DNA from: Proteus myxofaciens ATCC 19692
GTDB lineage: Bacteria > Pseudomonadota > Gammaproteobacteria > Enterobacterales > Enterobacteriaceae
Assembly (NCBI RefSeq): GCF_001654855.1
Contig: NZ_LXEN01000094.1
Location: 35,487-99,486 of the forward strand
DNA length: 64,000 nt
Direction: 5' to 3'
Shown: in pieces, positions 1 to 12,154 of the stretch
Position numbering within the stretch: the first letter of the stretch is position 1
Layout: the number at the start of each line of letters is the position of its first letter
Notes under the pieces: generated by a model
What the model was told of the DNA's origin: nothing
Database searches by the model: none
The model's input: only the letters and a program-made list of their open reading frames with translations
Position numbers and translations under genes: made by a program

Positions 1-10
1 TTAATAATAA

Positions 11-47
11 AAACATAGGTAGGGAGACTTTACCTATGTTTTTCCTG
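11..47 (+). terminator. Rho-independent terminator, probably of hfq
   Basis: A perfect 11-bp stem (11-21 with 31-41) with a 9-nt loop is followed by a T-rich run. It lies immediately upstream of hflX, where hfq ends in related bacteria. The hfq coding sequence itself is outside the window, so the assignment is by gene order. Confidence 0.75.
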
Positions 48-74
48 TTTTATAAACTCTAAGGAGTTTCGCCT

Positions 75-1358
75 TTGTTTGATCGTTATGAAGGTGGCGA
101 ATTAGCCGTTTTAGTGCACGTCTTCTTTTCTCAAGAAAAGGACGTTGATGATTTGCAAGAGTTTGAATCGTTAGTCACATCTGCGGGTGTTAAACCGGTT
201 CAAATTATTACAGGAAGCCGTAAATCACCGCATTCCAAGTATTATGTAGGTGAAGGTAAAGCTGAAGAAATAGCAGAAGCTGTAAAAGCTAGTGGTGCAG
301 AAGTCGTTCTTTTTAACCATGCACTTACGCCCGCTCAGGAACGAAATCTGGAAAGACTTTGTGAATGCCGTGTAGTTGATCGCACGGGTGTTATCCTTGA
401 TATTTTTGCCCAAAGAGCAAGAACACATGAAGGAAAACTGCAGGTAGAGCTCGCCCAGTTACGTCATCTATCGACTCGTTTAGTCAGAGGGTGGACACAC
501 CTTGAACGGCAAAAAGGGGGGATTGGATTACGTGGACCAGGTGAAACTCAGCTAGAAACAGACCGTCGTTTACTCAGAGGAAAAATTAGTCAAATTTTAA
601 TGCGACTAGGTAGAGTAGAACGTCAGCGTGAACAAGGACGGCAAGCACGTAGTAAAGCTGATATTCCGACACTGTCCCTTGTCGGTTATACAAACGCAGG
701 AAAATCGAGTTTATTTAACCGAATTACAAGTGCTGATGTCTATGCAGCAGACCAGTTATTTGCAACATTAGATCCGACATTAAGACGTATTCAAGTTGAT
801 GATGTGGGAACAGTTGTTTTAGCTGATACCGTTGGATTTATCCGACACTTACCTCATGATCTTGTTGCTGCATTTAAAGCAACATTGCAAGAAACACGAG
901 AAGCGACATTGCTTCTTCATGTAATTGATGCTGCTGATAGCCGCTTTGAGGAAAATATTCAGGCAGTTGAAAGTGTATTAGAAGAGATTGATGCTCAAGA
1001 AATACCAACACTGCATGTTATGAATAAAATTGATCTTTTTGAGGATTTCACGCCACGAATTGATCGAAATGAAGATAATTTGCCTGTTAGAGTTTGGGTT
1101 TCTGCACAAACAGGTGAAGGAATTTCACTGTTATATCAGGCGTTAACTGAGCGTCTTTCAGGTGAGATCGCACACTTTGAATTGCGTTTACCGCCAGAAG
1201 AAGGTGGGCGGCTACGTAGCCGTTTTTATCAATTACAGTCGATACAACGTGAATGGATTGAAAAAGACGGTAAAGTTGGCCTAATCATCCGAATGCCTAT
1301 GGTAGACTGGTGTCGCCTTTGCAAGCAGGAACCAAATTTATTGGATTACGTGGTCTGA
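75..1358 (+). CDS. hflX: GTPase HflX, ribosome-splitting factor
   Basis: HflX is a ribosome-associated GTPase that splits stalled or stress-arrested 70S ribosomes. The 427-residue protein has the HflX N-terminal domain, a glycine-rich linker ([13 protein letters not shown], about 153-165), the P-loop GYTNAGKS (204-211), the G3 motif DTVG (251-254) and G4 NKID (317-320). The start is a TTG; the protein from there matches the E. coli N terminus (MFDRY), and an AAGGAG Shine-Dalgarno lies at 61-66. It follows the hfq terminator and precedes hflKC, the usual hfq-hflX-hflK-hflC order. Length is normal for the family. Confidence 0.97.
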   Translation: MFDRYEGGELAVLVHVFFSQEKDVDDLQEFESLVTSAGVKPVQIITGSRKSPHSKYYVGEGKAEEIAEAVKASGAEVVLFNHALTPAQERNLERLCECRVVDRTGVILDIFAQRARTHEGKLQVELAQLRHLSTRLVRGWTHLERQKGGIGLRGPGETQLETDRRLLRGKISQILMRLGRVERQREQGRQARSKADIPTLSLVGYTNAGKSSLFNRITSADVYAADQLFATLDPTLRRIQVDDVGTVVLADTVGFIRHLPHDLVAAFKATLQETREATLLLHVIDAADSRFEENIQAVESVLEEIDAQEIPTLHVMNKIDLFEDFTPRIDRNEDNLPVRVWVSAQTGEGISLLYQALTERLSGEIAHFELRLPPEEGGRLRSRFYQLQSIQREWIEKDGKVGLIIRMPMVDWCRLCKQEPNLLDYVV

Positions 1359-1449
1359 AACTGGCCATACTTAAGAACATAAACTGAGAGCTGGTGATGA
1401 AATCAGCTTTTAAGCCTTATAAATCTAATCATAATAATGGAGCTAGAAC

Positions 1450-2724
1450 ATGGCGTGGAATCAGCCCGGTAATAACGGACAAGACCGCGACCCGTGGGGT
1501 AACCGGAACGGCGGTAAGAATAACGGCGAAGGTAACTCCAACGGTAATCAGGGAGGTCGGAATCGCGGGGCATCAGATCTCGATGATATCTTCCGTAAAC
1601 TGAGTGAAAAACTGGGTGGCTTAGGTGGTAAAAAAGGAGGAAACTCTCCTTCTGGCCAAAACGGTGGACCACGTAGCAATGCTGGGAATTTATTGATTTC
1701 TCTTGCATTGGGTGCGGTTGTTGTCGTTTGGGCTGCCAGTGGTTTTTATACCATAAAAGAAGCCGAACAAGGTGTTGTAACTCGTTTTGGTAAATTTTAT
1801 CAAATCGTAGAACCTGGTTTGAACTGGAAGCCGACTTTCATTGATGAAGTTCAACCTGTCAACGTGAAAACTATCCGTGATTTAACCACGGGTGGCATGA
1901 TGTTGACCTCTGATGAAAACATGGTTCAAGTTGAGATAAACGTTCAGTATGTTGTCTCAAACCCAGAAGAATTTCTCTTTAATGTAACGACGCCAATGAA
2001 TAGCTTAGGCCAGGCAACAGATAGTGCTGTGCGTGGTGTTATTGGTCGTTCTGAAATGGAAAAAATTCTGACATCAAATCGCTCAGAAATTCGTGACCAG
2101 ACTCGTCAACAATTAGAAGATACTATTCGTCCTTACAAAATGGGTCTTTCTATTGTCGACGTCAACTTCCAAGTTGCCCGTCCACCAGAAGCGGTGAAAG
2201 CGGCATTTGATGATGTTATTTCTGCGCGAGAAGAAGAACAAAAAACAATTCGTCAGGCTGAAGCTTATAAAAACGAAGTATTACCATTAGCAAAAGGTAA
2301 TGCACAACGTATGATAGAAGAAGCAACAGCGTATAAAACGAGCGTAGTAATGAGGGCTGAGGGTGAGGTGGCGAGTTTCTCTAAAATCCTACCTGAATAT
2401 CGTGCTGCTCCTGATATTACACGCGAACGTCTTTACATTGAAACCATGGAAAATGTGCTTTCTAAAACACGTAAAGTTATTGCGAATGATAAAGGCAACA
2501 GTATGTTAGTGTTACCTTTAGAGCAAATGTTACGCCAACAATCTCAATCAGCAACACAAAATGCGGTAGAGGCTCCAGCGCGTACGCCAGCTCCAACAAG
2601 TCATTCTTCAACACCGGCACAAAAGCCAGCGTCAACAACGTATGGTAATGGTGGATACGGTAGTAACAATAATGGTTATGGCGGTTATGGTCAGCCTTAT
2701 GGTTCTAATCAAGGAGGACAATAA
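1450..2724 (+). CDS. hflK: FtsH modulator HflK, SPFH/prohibitin-family membrane protein
   Basis: HflK forms a large cage-like complex with HflC around the membrane protease FtsH (encoded here at 44.7 kb) and controls access of membrane substrates. The 424-residue protein starts MAWNQPGNNGQDRDPWG, as in E. coli. It has a glycine/asparagine-rich cytoplasmic head (1-78), one transmembrane helix (about 80-100), the SPFH domain, a long charged helix, and a Gly/Tyr/Asn-rich tail after about residue 370. An overlapping minus-strand ORF is a shadow. The stop is 2 nt before hflC, so the two are co-translated. Confidence 0.97.
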   Translation: MAWNQPGNNGQDRDPWGNRNGGKNNGEGNSNGNQGGRNRGASDLDDIFRKLSEKLGGLGGKKGGNSPSGQNGGPRSNAGNLLISLALGAVVVVWAASGFYTIKEAEQGVVTRFGKFYQIVEPGLNWKPTFIDEVQPVNVKTIRDLTTGGMMLTSDENMVQVEINVQYVVSNPEEFLFNVTTPMNSLGQATDSAVRGVIGRSEMEKILTSNRSEIRDQTRQQLEDTIRPYKMGLSIVDVNFQVARPPEAVKAAFDDVISAREEEQKTIRQAEAYKNEVLPLAKGNAQRMIEEATAYKTSVVMRAEGEVASFSKILPEYRAAPDITRERLYIETMENVLSKTRKVIANDKGNSMLVLPLEQMLRQQSQSATQNAVEAPARTPAPTSHSSTPAQKPASTTYGNGGYGSNNNGYGGYGQPYGSNQGGQ

Positions 2725-2726
2725 TC

Positions 2727-3731
2727 ATGCGTAAAGCTATCGCAGTTGTCGTCATTATTATTTTAGCACTGTTGTACTCCTCTGTATTTGTAGTTCAACA
2801 GTACGAAAAAGGCATTATTTTACGCTTTGCAAAAGTTGTTCGTGATGCTGAGAACAAGCCAGTTGTTTATGAACCAGGTCTACACTTTAAAATTCCATTC
2901 ATTGAGAATGTGAAGAAATTGGATGCTCGTATTCAAACTATGAATATCCAACAAGACCGTTTCTTATCAGGTGAGAATAAAGACTTGTTAGTCGATTCTT
3001 ATCTAAAATGGCGTATCAGTGATTTCAGTACATACTACCTAGCAACAGGCGGCGGTAATATTACACAAGCTGAGACGTTATTACGCCGTAAGTTTAGTGA
3101 CCGTTTACGTTCTGAAATTGGTCGTATGAGTGTAAACCAAATCATTACAGATTCCCGTGGTCGCCTGACAATTGATGTGCGTAATGCATTGAATGAAGGT
3201 ACGCCTTCACGCGATACAAGTGCTGTCGATGATGCTATTGCAGATGCAGCGAAGAAAGTCGCAGAAGAAACAAAAGGAAAAGCACCTGCTGTTAATATGA
3301 ACAGTATGGCGGCATTAGGGATTGAAGTGATTGATGTTCAAATTAAACAAATCAATCTACCTATGGAAGTTTCTGAAGCTATCTATCAGCGTATGCGTGC
3401 AGAGCGTGAAGCCGTTGCTCGTCGTCACCGTTCACAAGGTCAAGAGCAAGCAGTGAAAATTCGCGCTGCTGCTGATAAGACTGTAACTGAGACATTAGCA
3501 GAATCTGAGCGTGAATCATTACGTCTTCGCGGTGAAGGTGATGCCCAAGCAACTAAACTGTTTGCTGATGCCTTTAGCCAAGATCCTGATTTCTATGCTT
3601 TCATTCGTAGCTTACGTGCTTATGAGAAGAGCTTTAACAAAGACGGCAATGACGTGATGGTGTTAAGCCCAGATAGCGATTTCCTACGCTATATGAAAGC
3701 ACCAACTAAAGCGAGAGCGATTATTGAATAG
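2727..3731 (+). CDS. hflC: FtsH modulator HflC, SPFH/prohibitin-family membrane protein
   Basis: HflC is the partner of HflK in the HflKC-FtsH complex of the inner membrane. The 334-residue protein has an N-terminal membrane anchor (about 4-22), an SPFH domain beginning VVQQYEKGIILRF, and a charged helical region with RAEREAVARRHRSQGQEQA. An AAGGAGGA Shine-Dalgarno inside the end of hflK precedes the ATG. A hairpin terminator follows at 3786, so the hflX-hflK-hflC transcription unit probably ends here. The yjeT gene that follows hflC in E. coli is absent. Confidence 0.97.
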   Translation: MRKAIAVVVIIILALLYSSVFVVQQYEKGIILRFAKVVRDAENKPVVYEPGLHFKIPFIENVKKLDARIQTMNIQQDRFLSGENKDLLVDSYLKWRISDFSTYYLATGGGNITQAETLLRRKFSDRLRSEIGRMSVNQIITDSRGRLTIDVRNALNEGTPSRDTSAVDDAIADAAKKVAEETKGKAPAVNMNSMAALGIEVIDVQIKQINLPMEVSEAIYQRMRAEREAVARRHRSQGQEQAVKIRAAADKTVTETLAESERESLRLRGEGDAQATKLFADAFSQDPDFYAFIRSLRAYEKSFNKDGNDVMVLSPDSDFLRYMKAPTKARAIIE

Positions 3732-3785
3732 TGATAGTATCCTATTGTGATATAGCGCTTTAATAAAAATCAGTAAGATAGCCAA

Positions 3786-3818
3786 ATCCTCCACCTTCAA
3801 AAGTGGGGGATTTTTTAT
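3786..3818 (+). terminator. Terminator of the hflKC operon
   Basis: A 10-bp stem (AATCCTCCAC paired with GTGGGGGATT, one G-U pair) with an 8-nt loop is followed by six T residues, 54 nt after the hflC stop. Confidence 0.85.
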
Positions 3819-3897
3819 TATGGAATAGGCAAATATGATGAATAATATGAAAAATTACTCACAATGAATTCCAAAATGGAATTAGCTGAGATAGTAT

Positions 3898-3967
3898 AAA
3901 GTGAAAATTGCATTTCAAGATAATCCTTCGGCAATACCGAAGCGTCTTCTTCCGCTGTTTTCACTTT
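3898..3967. other. Unassigned nested stem-loop between hflC and purA
   Basis: AAAGTGAAAA at 3898-3907 is perfectly complementary to TTTTCACTTT at 3958-3967. Inside the 50-nt interval sits a second perfect hairpin (3926-3942). The 3' arm ends in TTTT, so it could act as a terminator, or as the 3' end of a small RNA or a processed leader. Function is not known to me. Confidence 0.45.
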
Positions 3968-4141
3968 TATGTCACTCTGCTTTCTGTTTTTGCAATCAAA
4001 CTATCGATTAAAACCATAAATACCTTATGGTATGGATTTTTTCGGGCGAAAATATTACTTATAGCAAGATATTCTATTGCTTAAAGGCGGTGATGACATA
4101 ATTAGATAAAATCTACTGTAACTCTTGAATTGAGATGGTAG

Positions 4142-5473
<1,332 letters not shown>

Positions 5474-5496
5474 TTTACATTAATGGGTTTGACGTG

Positions 5497-5531
5497 AAAA
5501 TCGTCCCTGAAAATAACAGGGGCGATTTTTT
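5497..5531 (+). terminator. Terminator of purA
   Basis: A 13-bp stem (5497-5509 with 5517-5529, one G-U pair) with loop AAAATAA ends in a run of six T residues, 24 nt after the purA stop. Confidence 0.9.
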
Positions 5532-5712
5532 CGTATCTATATACTTGCTAAACTCAGCGTAATAAAACGCTAAACATCAATTAATAAAAGAAATAGAGAT
5601 TTTTACACTCGGTTGAATATCTACTTTTTAGTGTAATTGATGAAAACGATAACATTATTATTGTTATCTTGATTATGATATAGCGAATATTGAGATATAA
5701 CGTCGATATATA

Positions 5713-5751
5713 AAAAAGCGATCTGTTGATAATCAACAGTATCGCTTTTTC
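5713..5751. terminator. Strong orphan hairpin with A/T-flanked stem, possibly a bidirectional terminator
   Basis: AAAAAGCGAT (5713-5722) pairs with ATCGCTTTTT (5741-5750), continued by CTGTTGA/TCAACAG around loop TAA, with a single bulged T at 5740. It works as a terminator in either direction, but no gene ends here: purA has its own terminator about 200 nt upstream and nsrR starts 180 nt downstream. It may therefore end a small RNA. Confidence 0.65.
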
Positions 5752-5858
5752 TTTGATTAGTCAGTGATAATAGATATCGTGAATGATGAGAAGAATAACG
5801 CTTTTTTAAGGATATCTTTGCTAAATGTCCAAAAAACAAACACAATACTACTTAATAA

Positions 5859-5876
5859 AATGATATTCTTATCATT
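5859..5876. promoter_or_regulatory. Inverted repeat upstream of nsrR, candidate operator
   Basis: AATGATA-TTCT-TATCATT is a perfect 7-bp inverted repeat with a 4-nt spacer, 54 nt before the nsrR start. It resembles AT-rich operators of the NsrR or Fur kind, but the spacing is one nucleotide short of the Fur 7-1-7 motif. Which protein binds it is open. Confidence 0.35.
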
Positions 5877-5930
5877 AGTTACTTCTCCCTTAACTCGTTT
5901 TAAAGGGAATATTACTTTTCAGAGGTCATT

Positions 5931-6359
5931 GTGCAATTAACCAGTTTTACAGATTATGGATTGCGGGCGTTGATATATATGGCTTCGTTACCAGAAGGCA
6001 AAATGACTAGCATCACAGAAGTGACGCAAGTTTATGGTGTATCACGTAACCACATGGTGAAAATTATTAATCAACTTAGCCATCTTGGTTTTGTCGAAGC
6101 TATCCGTGGTAAAAATGGTGGGATACGTTTAGGAAAATCAGCAAAAGAGATTATTGTTGGTGACGTTGTTAGAGCATTAGAGCCCCTTTCATTAGTGAAT
6201 TGTAGTGCTGAATTTTGCCATATCACCCCAGCGTGTCGATTAAAACTGGTATTACATCAAGCAATTGAGCAGTTTTTGAAAGAGTTAGACCGTCATACAC
6301 TGGCTGAGTTAGTTGAAAACAACAACACCTTATATAAATTGTTATTAGAAGATGTTTGA
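5931..6359 (+). CDS. nsrR: Nitric oxide-sensing transcriptional repressor NsrR (Rrf2 family, Fe-S)
   Basis: NsrR represses nitric-oxide detoxification genes and is inactivated when NO attacks its iron-sulfur cluster. The 142-residue protein has the winged HTH of the Rrf2 family (about 1-75, [18 protein letters not shown]) and the three cluster cysteines Cys91, Cys96 and Cys102 in [13 protein letters not shown]. The start is GTG with an AGAGGTCATT Shine-Dalgarno region. It lies 39 nt upstream of rnr, with which it forms the conserved nsrR-rnr-rlmB unit. Confidence 0.96.
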   Translation: MQLTSFTDYGLRALIYMASLPEGKMTSITEVTQVYGVSRNHMVKIINQLSHLGFVEAIRGKNGGIRLGKSAKEIIVGDVVRALEPLSLVNCSAEFCHITPACRLKLVLHQAIEQFLKELDRHTLAELVENNNTLYKLLLEDV

Positions 6360-6398
6360 GTCGTTGGCTCCCATTAATCTGATAGCGTGGAGGTCATA

Positions 6399-8888
6399 AT
6401 GTCAAAAGATCCTTTTCAGGATAGAGAAGCAGAAAAATACGCCTCTCCAATTGCTAGTCGCGAATATATTTTAGAAGAAATGAAAAAGCGTACTGCACCA
6501 ATGAGCCGTGAAGATTTAGCTCAAGCGCTAAAAATTTCAGGAGAGGAAAATATAGAAGCGTTACGTCGCCGTTTAAGAGCGATGGAACGAGATGGCCAGT
6601 TAGTCTTTACTCGTCGTCAATGTTACGCATTACCAGAACGCCTTGATTTATGGAAAGGCAAAGTTATCGGTCATCGTGATGGATATGGTTTTTTACGTGC
6701 TGAAGGTCAAAAAGACGACCTTTATCTGTCACAAGATGAAATGAAAAAAACGATGCATGGCGACATTATTCTCGCTCAACCGTTAGGCGTCGATAGAAAA
6801 GGTCGCCGTGAAGGGCGAGTTGTTCGTGTTCTCGAACCAAGAAATAATCAAATTGTGGGTCGTTATTTTATTGAATCAGGTATGGGGTTTGTTGTACCTG
6901 ATGATAGTCGCTTAAGTTTTGATATTCTCATTCCTAAAGAAGATATCATGAGTGCGAGAATGGGGAATGTGGTGGTAGTTGAAGTCACCAATCGACCAAC
7001 ACGTCGCACCCAAGCAGTAGGGCGTATTATCGAAATTTTAGGTGAAACAATGGGAACGGGTATTGCAGTAGAAATCGCACTGCGTACTCATGAAATTCCA
7101 TATACATGGCCTGCAAAAGTTGAAAAAGAAATTGCTGATTTAAAAGAAGAAGTTCCTGAATCAGCCAAAGAAGGACGTGTGGATTTGCGTGATTTACCAT
7201 TAATCACGATTGATGGTGAAGATGCACGAGACTTTGATGATGCGGTTTATTGTCAACGCAAAAAAGGTGGTGGTTGGCGCTTATGGGTCGCCATTGCAGA
7301 TGTGAGCTATTACGTTAGGCCTCAAACAGGGCTAGACACAGAAGCCCGTAGTCGTGGTAACTCTGTCTATTTCCCATCACAAGTTGTGCCGATGTTACCT
7401 GAAGTCTTATCAAATGGACTCTGTTCATTAAATCCTCAGGTTGATCGCTTATGTATGGTTTGTGAAATGACGGTATCTGAGCAAGGCCGTTTATCTTCAT
7501 ACAAATTTTATGAAGCGGTTATGAGCTCACATGCGCGAATGACTTACACCAAAGTATGGAAAATCTTACAAGGTGATGAAGAACTACGTGAGCACTATCA
7601 ACCGATAGTGAAAGATATTGAACATCTGTATGAGTTATATCAAGCACTTAATATCGCTCGTGAGCAACGTGGTGCAATTGGTTTTGAATCAGAAGAAGCG
7701 AAATTTATCTTTAATGCAGAGCGCCGAATTGAGCGTATTGAGCCCGTTGTTCGTAATGATGCACATAAACTTATTGAAGAGTGCATGATCTTAGCCAATA
7801 TCGCTGCGGCTAGATTCGTTGAAAAAAATGAAGAGCCTGCACTTTATCGTATTCATGATAAACCAAAAGAAGAGAGCGTAATGAATTTACGTTCTGTCTT
7901 TAGTGAATTAGGGCTAACGTTGCCTGGTGGGTTAACGCCAGAGCCTGCTGATTATGCTCGTGTGATGAAAGAAGTTGAAGAACGTCCTGATCATGAAATG
8001 CTACAAACCATGATCTTACGTTCGATGAAACAAGCGATTTATGATCCTGAAAATCGAGGTCACTTTGGCTTAGCCTTAAAATCATACGCTCACTTTACGT
8101 CGCCTATTCGTCGTTATCCTGATCTTTCGCTTCACCGTGCGATTAAATATCAAATAGCGAAACAAGAAGGCCATGGCTCGCAACGTTGGACACCAACAGG
8201 GGGTTACCATAGCGATATGGATACCATGTTGCAATTAGGTGAGCATTGTTCTTTAACAGAGCGTCGTGCTGATGAAGCAACGCGTGATGTTACTGATTGG
8301 CTAAAATGTGACTTTATGCTTGATCAAATTGGTCAGCAATTCACGGGTATTGTCACTAGCGTGACTGGCTTTGGTTTCTTTGTACGTCTTAATGATTTGT
8401 TTATCGATGGACTTGTCCATGTTTCAACATTGAATAATGATTACTATCAATATGATAATGTTGGACAGCGTCTAATTGGTGAATCTTCAGGACAAGTTTA
8501 TCGCCTTGGTGATGAAGTTGAAGTAAAAGTTGAAGCCGTTAGTATGGATGAACGCACTATTGATTTCTCTTTGATTTCAACAACGCGTAAAGCCCGTAAT
8601 CCGGGTAAAACAGCAAGAGTGCGTGCATCAAAAGGCGAAAAAGAGAAGAAAAACGCAACCAATAGTAAATCTCGTCGTCGCGATGCAAGCAAAGATAAAA
8701 ACTTTGAGCCTGATAGTGCATTTAGAAAAGGCAAATCAGGTGCTGATAAAACGAGCAAAGATAAAGCCGTTAAAGATCAAGTTGCAAAAGATAAAGCGAG
8801 TAGCAAGCGTAAAAAAGCCTCATCTCAAACCAAAAAGATAGAGGCAAAACTAAAAGCAAAACGAGCGGCAAAACGCGAAAATAGATAA
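6399..8888 (+). CDS. rnr: Ribonuclease R, 3'-5' exoribonuclease
   Basis: RNase R degrades structured RNA processively 3' to 5' and works in rRNA quality control and trans-translation. The 829-residue protein has an N-terminal winged helix, two cold-shock domains, the RNB catalytic domain with [11 protein letters not shown] (271-281, metal-binding Asp272, 278, 280 and 281), an S1 domain (about 640-725) and a lysine-rich tail. I chose the ATG at 6399 over the GTG at 6387: [14 protein letters not shown] matches the family start and GGAGG lies 6 nt before it. Confidence 0.97.
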   Translation: MSKDPFQDREAEKYASPIASREYILEEMKKRTAPMSREDLAQALKISGEENIEALRRRLRAMERDGQLVFTRRQCYALPERLDLWKGKVIGHRDGYGFLRAEGQKDDLYLSQDEMKKTMHGDIILAQPLGVDRKGRREGRVVRVLEPRNNQIVGRYFIESGMGFVVPDDSRLSFDILIPKEDIMSARMGNVVVVEVTNRPTRRTQAVGRIIEILGETMGTGIAVEIALRTHEIPYTWPAKVEKEIADLKEEVPESAKEGRVDLRDLPLITIDGEDARDFDDAVYCQRKKGGGWRLWVAIADVSYYVRPQTGLDTEARSRGNSVYFPSQVVPMLPEVLSNGLCSLNPQVDRLCMVCEMTVSEQGRLSSYKFYEAVMSSHARMTYTKVWKILQGDEELREHYQPIVKDIEHLYELYQALNIAREQRGAIGFESEEAKFIFNAERRIERIEPVVRNDAHKLIEECMILANIAAARFVEKNEEPALYRIHDKPKEESVMNLRSVFSELGLTLPGGLTPEPADYARVMKEVEERPDHEMLQTMILRSMKQAIYDPENRGHFGLALKSYAHFTSPIRRYPDLSLHRAIKYQIAKQEGHGSQRWTPTGGYHSDMDTMLQLGEHCSLTERRADEATRDVTDWLKCDFMLDQIGQQFTGIVTSVTGFGFFVRLNDLFIDGLVHVSTLNNDYYQYDNVGQRLIGESSGQVYRLGDEVEVKVEAVSMDERTIDFSLISTTRKARNPGKTARVRASKGEKEKKNATNSKSRRRDASKDKNFEPDSAFRKGKSGADKTSKDKAVKDQVAKDKASSKRKKASSQTKKIEAKLKAKRAAKRENR

Positions 8889-8912
8889 TATTTTTTCAAG
8901 TGAGTCCCTCTT

Positions 8913-8937
8913 AAAAAGGCGGATATTCCGCCTTTTA
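8913..8937 (+). terminator. Hairpin between rnr and rlmB
   Basis: A perfect 10-bp stem (8914-8923 with 8927-8936) with loop TAT ends in TTTT. It lies 25 nt after the rnr stop, so rlmB may be partly uncoupled from nsrR-rnr. Confidence 0.75.
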
Positions 8938-8989
8938 TCTGTTATTGTCCCTAATATTTTTTATCTATATTGCTGAGTAAAAAAACGCT

Positions 8990-9733
8990 ATGAGCGAAGA
9001 AATTATTTATGGTATTCACGCCGTTAAAGCATTGATTGAGCGTGATCCTACGCGTTTTAAAGAAGTTTATGTATTAAAAGGGCGAGAAGATCGTCGTTTA
9101 ACGCCAGTTATTCATGAGCTTGAGGCTCAAGGTATTCTTGTGCAAGTAGCTAATCGTCAATGGTTAGATAATCAAACCCAAGGCGCTGTTCACCAAGGTA
9201 TTATTGCGAAAGTAAAACCAGGGCGTCAGTATCAAGAACAAGACTTACCTGATTTATTAGCAAAAGTTGAAACACCCTTTTTATTAGTGCTAGATGGTGT
9301 TACTGATCCGCATAATTTAGGCGCATGTTTACGTAGTGCTGATGCCGCCGGTGTTCATGCGGTTATTGTTCCTAAAGACCGCTCAGCCCAATTAAATGCG
9401 ACAGCCAAGAAAGTGGCTTGTGGTGCAGCTGAAAGCGTTCCTCTAATCAAAGTTACTAACCTCGCAAGAACATTACGTTTATTGCAAGAAGAAAATGTGT
9501 GGATTGTAGGCACTGCAGGTGAAGCCGATCACACGTTATACCAAAGCAAATTAACAGGACCTTTAGCATTAGTGATGGGAGCTGAAGGCGAAGGTATGCG
9601 CCGCTTAACACGTGAACATTGTGATGAATTAATCAGTATACCAATGGCAGGCTCCGTTTCTTCTTTGAATGTTTCAGTTGCAACAGGTGTCTGTTTATTC
9701 GAGGCAATGCGCCAAAGAATAACTGCAAAATAA
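8990..9733 (+). CDS. rlmB: 23S rRNA (guanosine-2'-O-)-methyltransferase RlmB
   Basis: RlmB methylates the 2'-OH of G2251 in 23S rRNA, using S-adenosylmethionine. The 247-residue protein has the SpoU/TrmH substrate-binding domain at the N terminus and the SPOUT knot motifs [30 protein letters not shown] and [14 protein letters not shown]. It starts [12 protein letters not shown]. Downstream lies the rpsF leader, so the order rlmB then rpsF skips the ula genes found between them in E. coli. Confidence 0.97.
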   Translation: MSEEIIYGIHAVKALIERDPTRFKEVYVLKGREDRRLTPVIHELEAQGILVQVANRQWLDNQTQGAVHQGIIAKVKPGRQYQEQDLPDLLAKVETPFLLVLDGVTDPHNLGACLRSADAAGVHAVIVPKDRSAQLNATAKKVACGAAESVPLIKVTNLARTLRLLQEENVWIVGTAGEADHTLYQSKLTGPLALVMGAEGEGMRRLTREHCDELISIPMAGSVSSLNVSVATGVCLFEAMRQRITAK

Positions 9734-9830
9734 TCTTTTCACGTATATTTATTTATACTCCCTTGAGTTTTGTCGGTCGTGGGGGTATAGTTACGCGTCA
9801 ATTTTTCAGTCACACTTAAACAAGTTCCTT

Positions 9831-10287
<457 letters not shown>

Positions 10288-10295
10288 TTAGTGCT

Positions 10296-10845
<550 letters not shown>

Positions 10846-10888
10846 TAGGTATTATATAGTCCATTAATGACTTGTAGAGGATAAGGTA

Positions 10889-11338
10889 ATGCAAATTATT
10901 CTGCTTGATAAAGTAGCGAATCTGGGTAGCCTGGGTGATCAGGTTAACGTAAAATCGGGCTATGCTCGTAACTATTTAATCCCACAGGGTAAAGCTGTTT
11001 CTGCGACTAAGAAAAACATTGAGTTTTTCGAAGCGCGTCGTGCTGAGTTAGAAGCTAAATTAGCTGAAACTTTAGCAGCAGCTGAAGCTCGTGCAGCGAA
11101 AATTACTGCACTGGGTTCTGTAACCATCAGCTCTAAAGCGGGTGATGAAGGTAAACTGTTTGGTTCAATTGGTACACGTGACATCGCTGATGCAGTAACT
11201 GCAGCTGGCGTTGAAATGTGTAAGAGCGAAGTTCGTCTACCAAATGGCGTTCTGCGCACTACTGGTGACCACGAAGTTCACTTCCAAGTTCACAGTGATG
11301 TATTCGCTGAACTGAATGTTATCATCGTTGCTGAATAA
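10889..11338 (+). CDS. rplI: 50S ribosomal protein L9
   Basis: L9 binds domain V of 23S rRNA and helps keep the reading frame. The 149-residue protein has the N-terminal domain [30 protein letters not shown], the long central helix rich in Ala/Glu (about 45-75) and the C-terminal RNA-binding domain. It is the last gene of its operon, and a strong terminator follows. Confidence 0.98.
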   Translation: MQIILLDKVANLGSLGDQVNVKSGYARNYLIPQGKAVSATKKNIEFFEARRAELEAKLAETLAAAEARAAKITALGSVTISSKAGDEGKLFGSIGTRDIADAVTAAGVEMCKSEVRLPNGVLRTTGDHEVHFQVHSDVFAELNVIIVAE

Positions 11339-11366
11339 TCTTTAGATTAAACAGTGTATGTTGATA

Positions 11367-11395
11367 GAAAAACGCCAGCTTAGCTGGCGTTTTTT
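11367..11395 (+). terminator. Terminator of the rpsF-priB-rpsR-rplI operon
   Basis: AACGCCAGC and GCTGGCGTT form a perfect stem around TTA, flanked by A and T runs, so it can also serve ytfB converging from the other strand. Confidence 0.92.
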
Positions 11396-11416
11396 ATTGC
11401 TCTTATTTTTCTTTTG

Positions 11417-12013
11417 CTAAGGTGTACGATAATAACTACCATCACTCAAACGCGTGAATGTGATAACAGTTCCTGCGCTATTTTTTACTTCAAGCATACT
11501 AACCTCACCTTGAGGATTACGTTGTAAACGGATTGTTTGTCCTGAACGTAATTGGCTTAATGACTTTTGTTTATCTTCTGATTTAGCCATTGAAAATGCA
11601 TCATTCACAGCGAGATTATTATCTCTAAATAGTTGTGCTAGTGTTTGCCCTTCTTTTATCGTATAAGTTTGCCAGGCATCCGCGGATGTTATTGGTTGCT
11701 GTTGTTGTTTCACAGCAGGCGATTCAGTGTTATTTTCTATTGTATTATTGTCACTTCCATTTTCAGTAGGTGAATAAGTGTTTTCATTGGCATCAAGACT
11801 GTCTTGAGCTGGGGGCAAAGTCGTTTGTAGCTTCTCTTGATTATCTGTTGATACTGAAGGTGCCACAGGTACTGGAAGATCTTGGGTTGAGTTAGACGCC
11901 TGAGGGCGTTCAATTTTATCTTCACCTTTAGGCCAGAAAAAAATAACTAATACGATAATAGCAATAATCGCTATTGCTCGACGATGTAGCCCCGGAAATT
12001 TGCCCATATTCAC
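11417..12013 (-). CDS. ytfB: OapA/YtfB family cell-envelope protein with LysM-like domain
   Basis: YtfB of E. coli is an inner-membrane protein with a glycan-binding OapA domain that associates with cell division. This 198-residue protein has a short cytoplasmic start, one transmembrane helix (about 13-28, AIAIIAIIVLVIFFWP), a Ser/Thr/Asn/Gln-rich periplasmic linker (about 35-110) and a C-terminal OapA/LysM-like domain (TYTIKEGQTLAQLFRDNNL). It sits next to rplI as in E. coli. The N-terminal part is shorter than in E. coli. The start could be either of two ATGs two codons apart. Confidence 0.88.
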   Translation of the reverse strand: MNMGKFPGLHRRAIAIIAIIVLVIFFWPKGEDKIERPQASNSTQDLPVPVAPSVSTDNQEKLQTTLPPAQDSLDANENTYSPTENGSDNNTIENNTESPAVKQQQQPITSADAWQTYTIKEGQTLAQLFRDNNLAVNDAFSMAKSEDKQKSLSQLRSGQTIRLQRNPQGEVSMLEVKNSAGTVITFTRLSDGSYYRTP

Positions 12014-12154
12014 CTCATTTTTGAACTGTGAATTACGATTATTAATTGTTGTAACACTGTGTTAATCCTCATCGCCATACTAGCATGAACTGTCAATATG
12101 ACTGATTCCGCCATTTTTTTTCAGAATTATCTTTCACCTTTAACATTACGCATA

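Larger units (their letters stand above)
5474..5930. other. Intergenic region purA-nsrR, possible small-RNA locus
   Basis: This 457-nt AT-rich stretch has no protein I would accept. It holds the purA terminator, a weak AGCGT/ACGCT hairpin (5556-5571), a GATAACA/TGTTATC hairpin around 5648-5671, and a very stable terminator-like hairpin (5713-5750) not attached to any gene. An inverted repeat (5859-5876) and a TCCCTT/AAGGGA hairpin sit just upstream of nsrR. The minus-strand ORF spanning 5621-5845 runs through the big hairpin and is rejected. Confidence 0.5.

Noticed and set aside
1403..1708. 101-residue minus-strand ORF over the start of hflK
   Set aside because: It is the shadow of the glycine/asparagine-rich hflK head; no Shine-Dalgarno and no conserved family.
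5621..5845. 74-residue minus-strand ORF between purA and nsrR
   Set aside because: It reads through the strong hairpin at 5713-5750, lacks a ribosome-binding site and has low-complexity sequence.
5859..5876. Fur box before nsrR
   Set aside because: The inverted repeat is one nucleotide short of the Fur 7-1-7 spacing; kept only as an unassigned operator.
8623..8841. 72-residue plus-strand ORF at the end of rnr
   Set aside because: Out-of-frame reading of the lysine-rich tail of RNase R.
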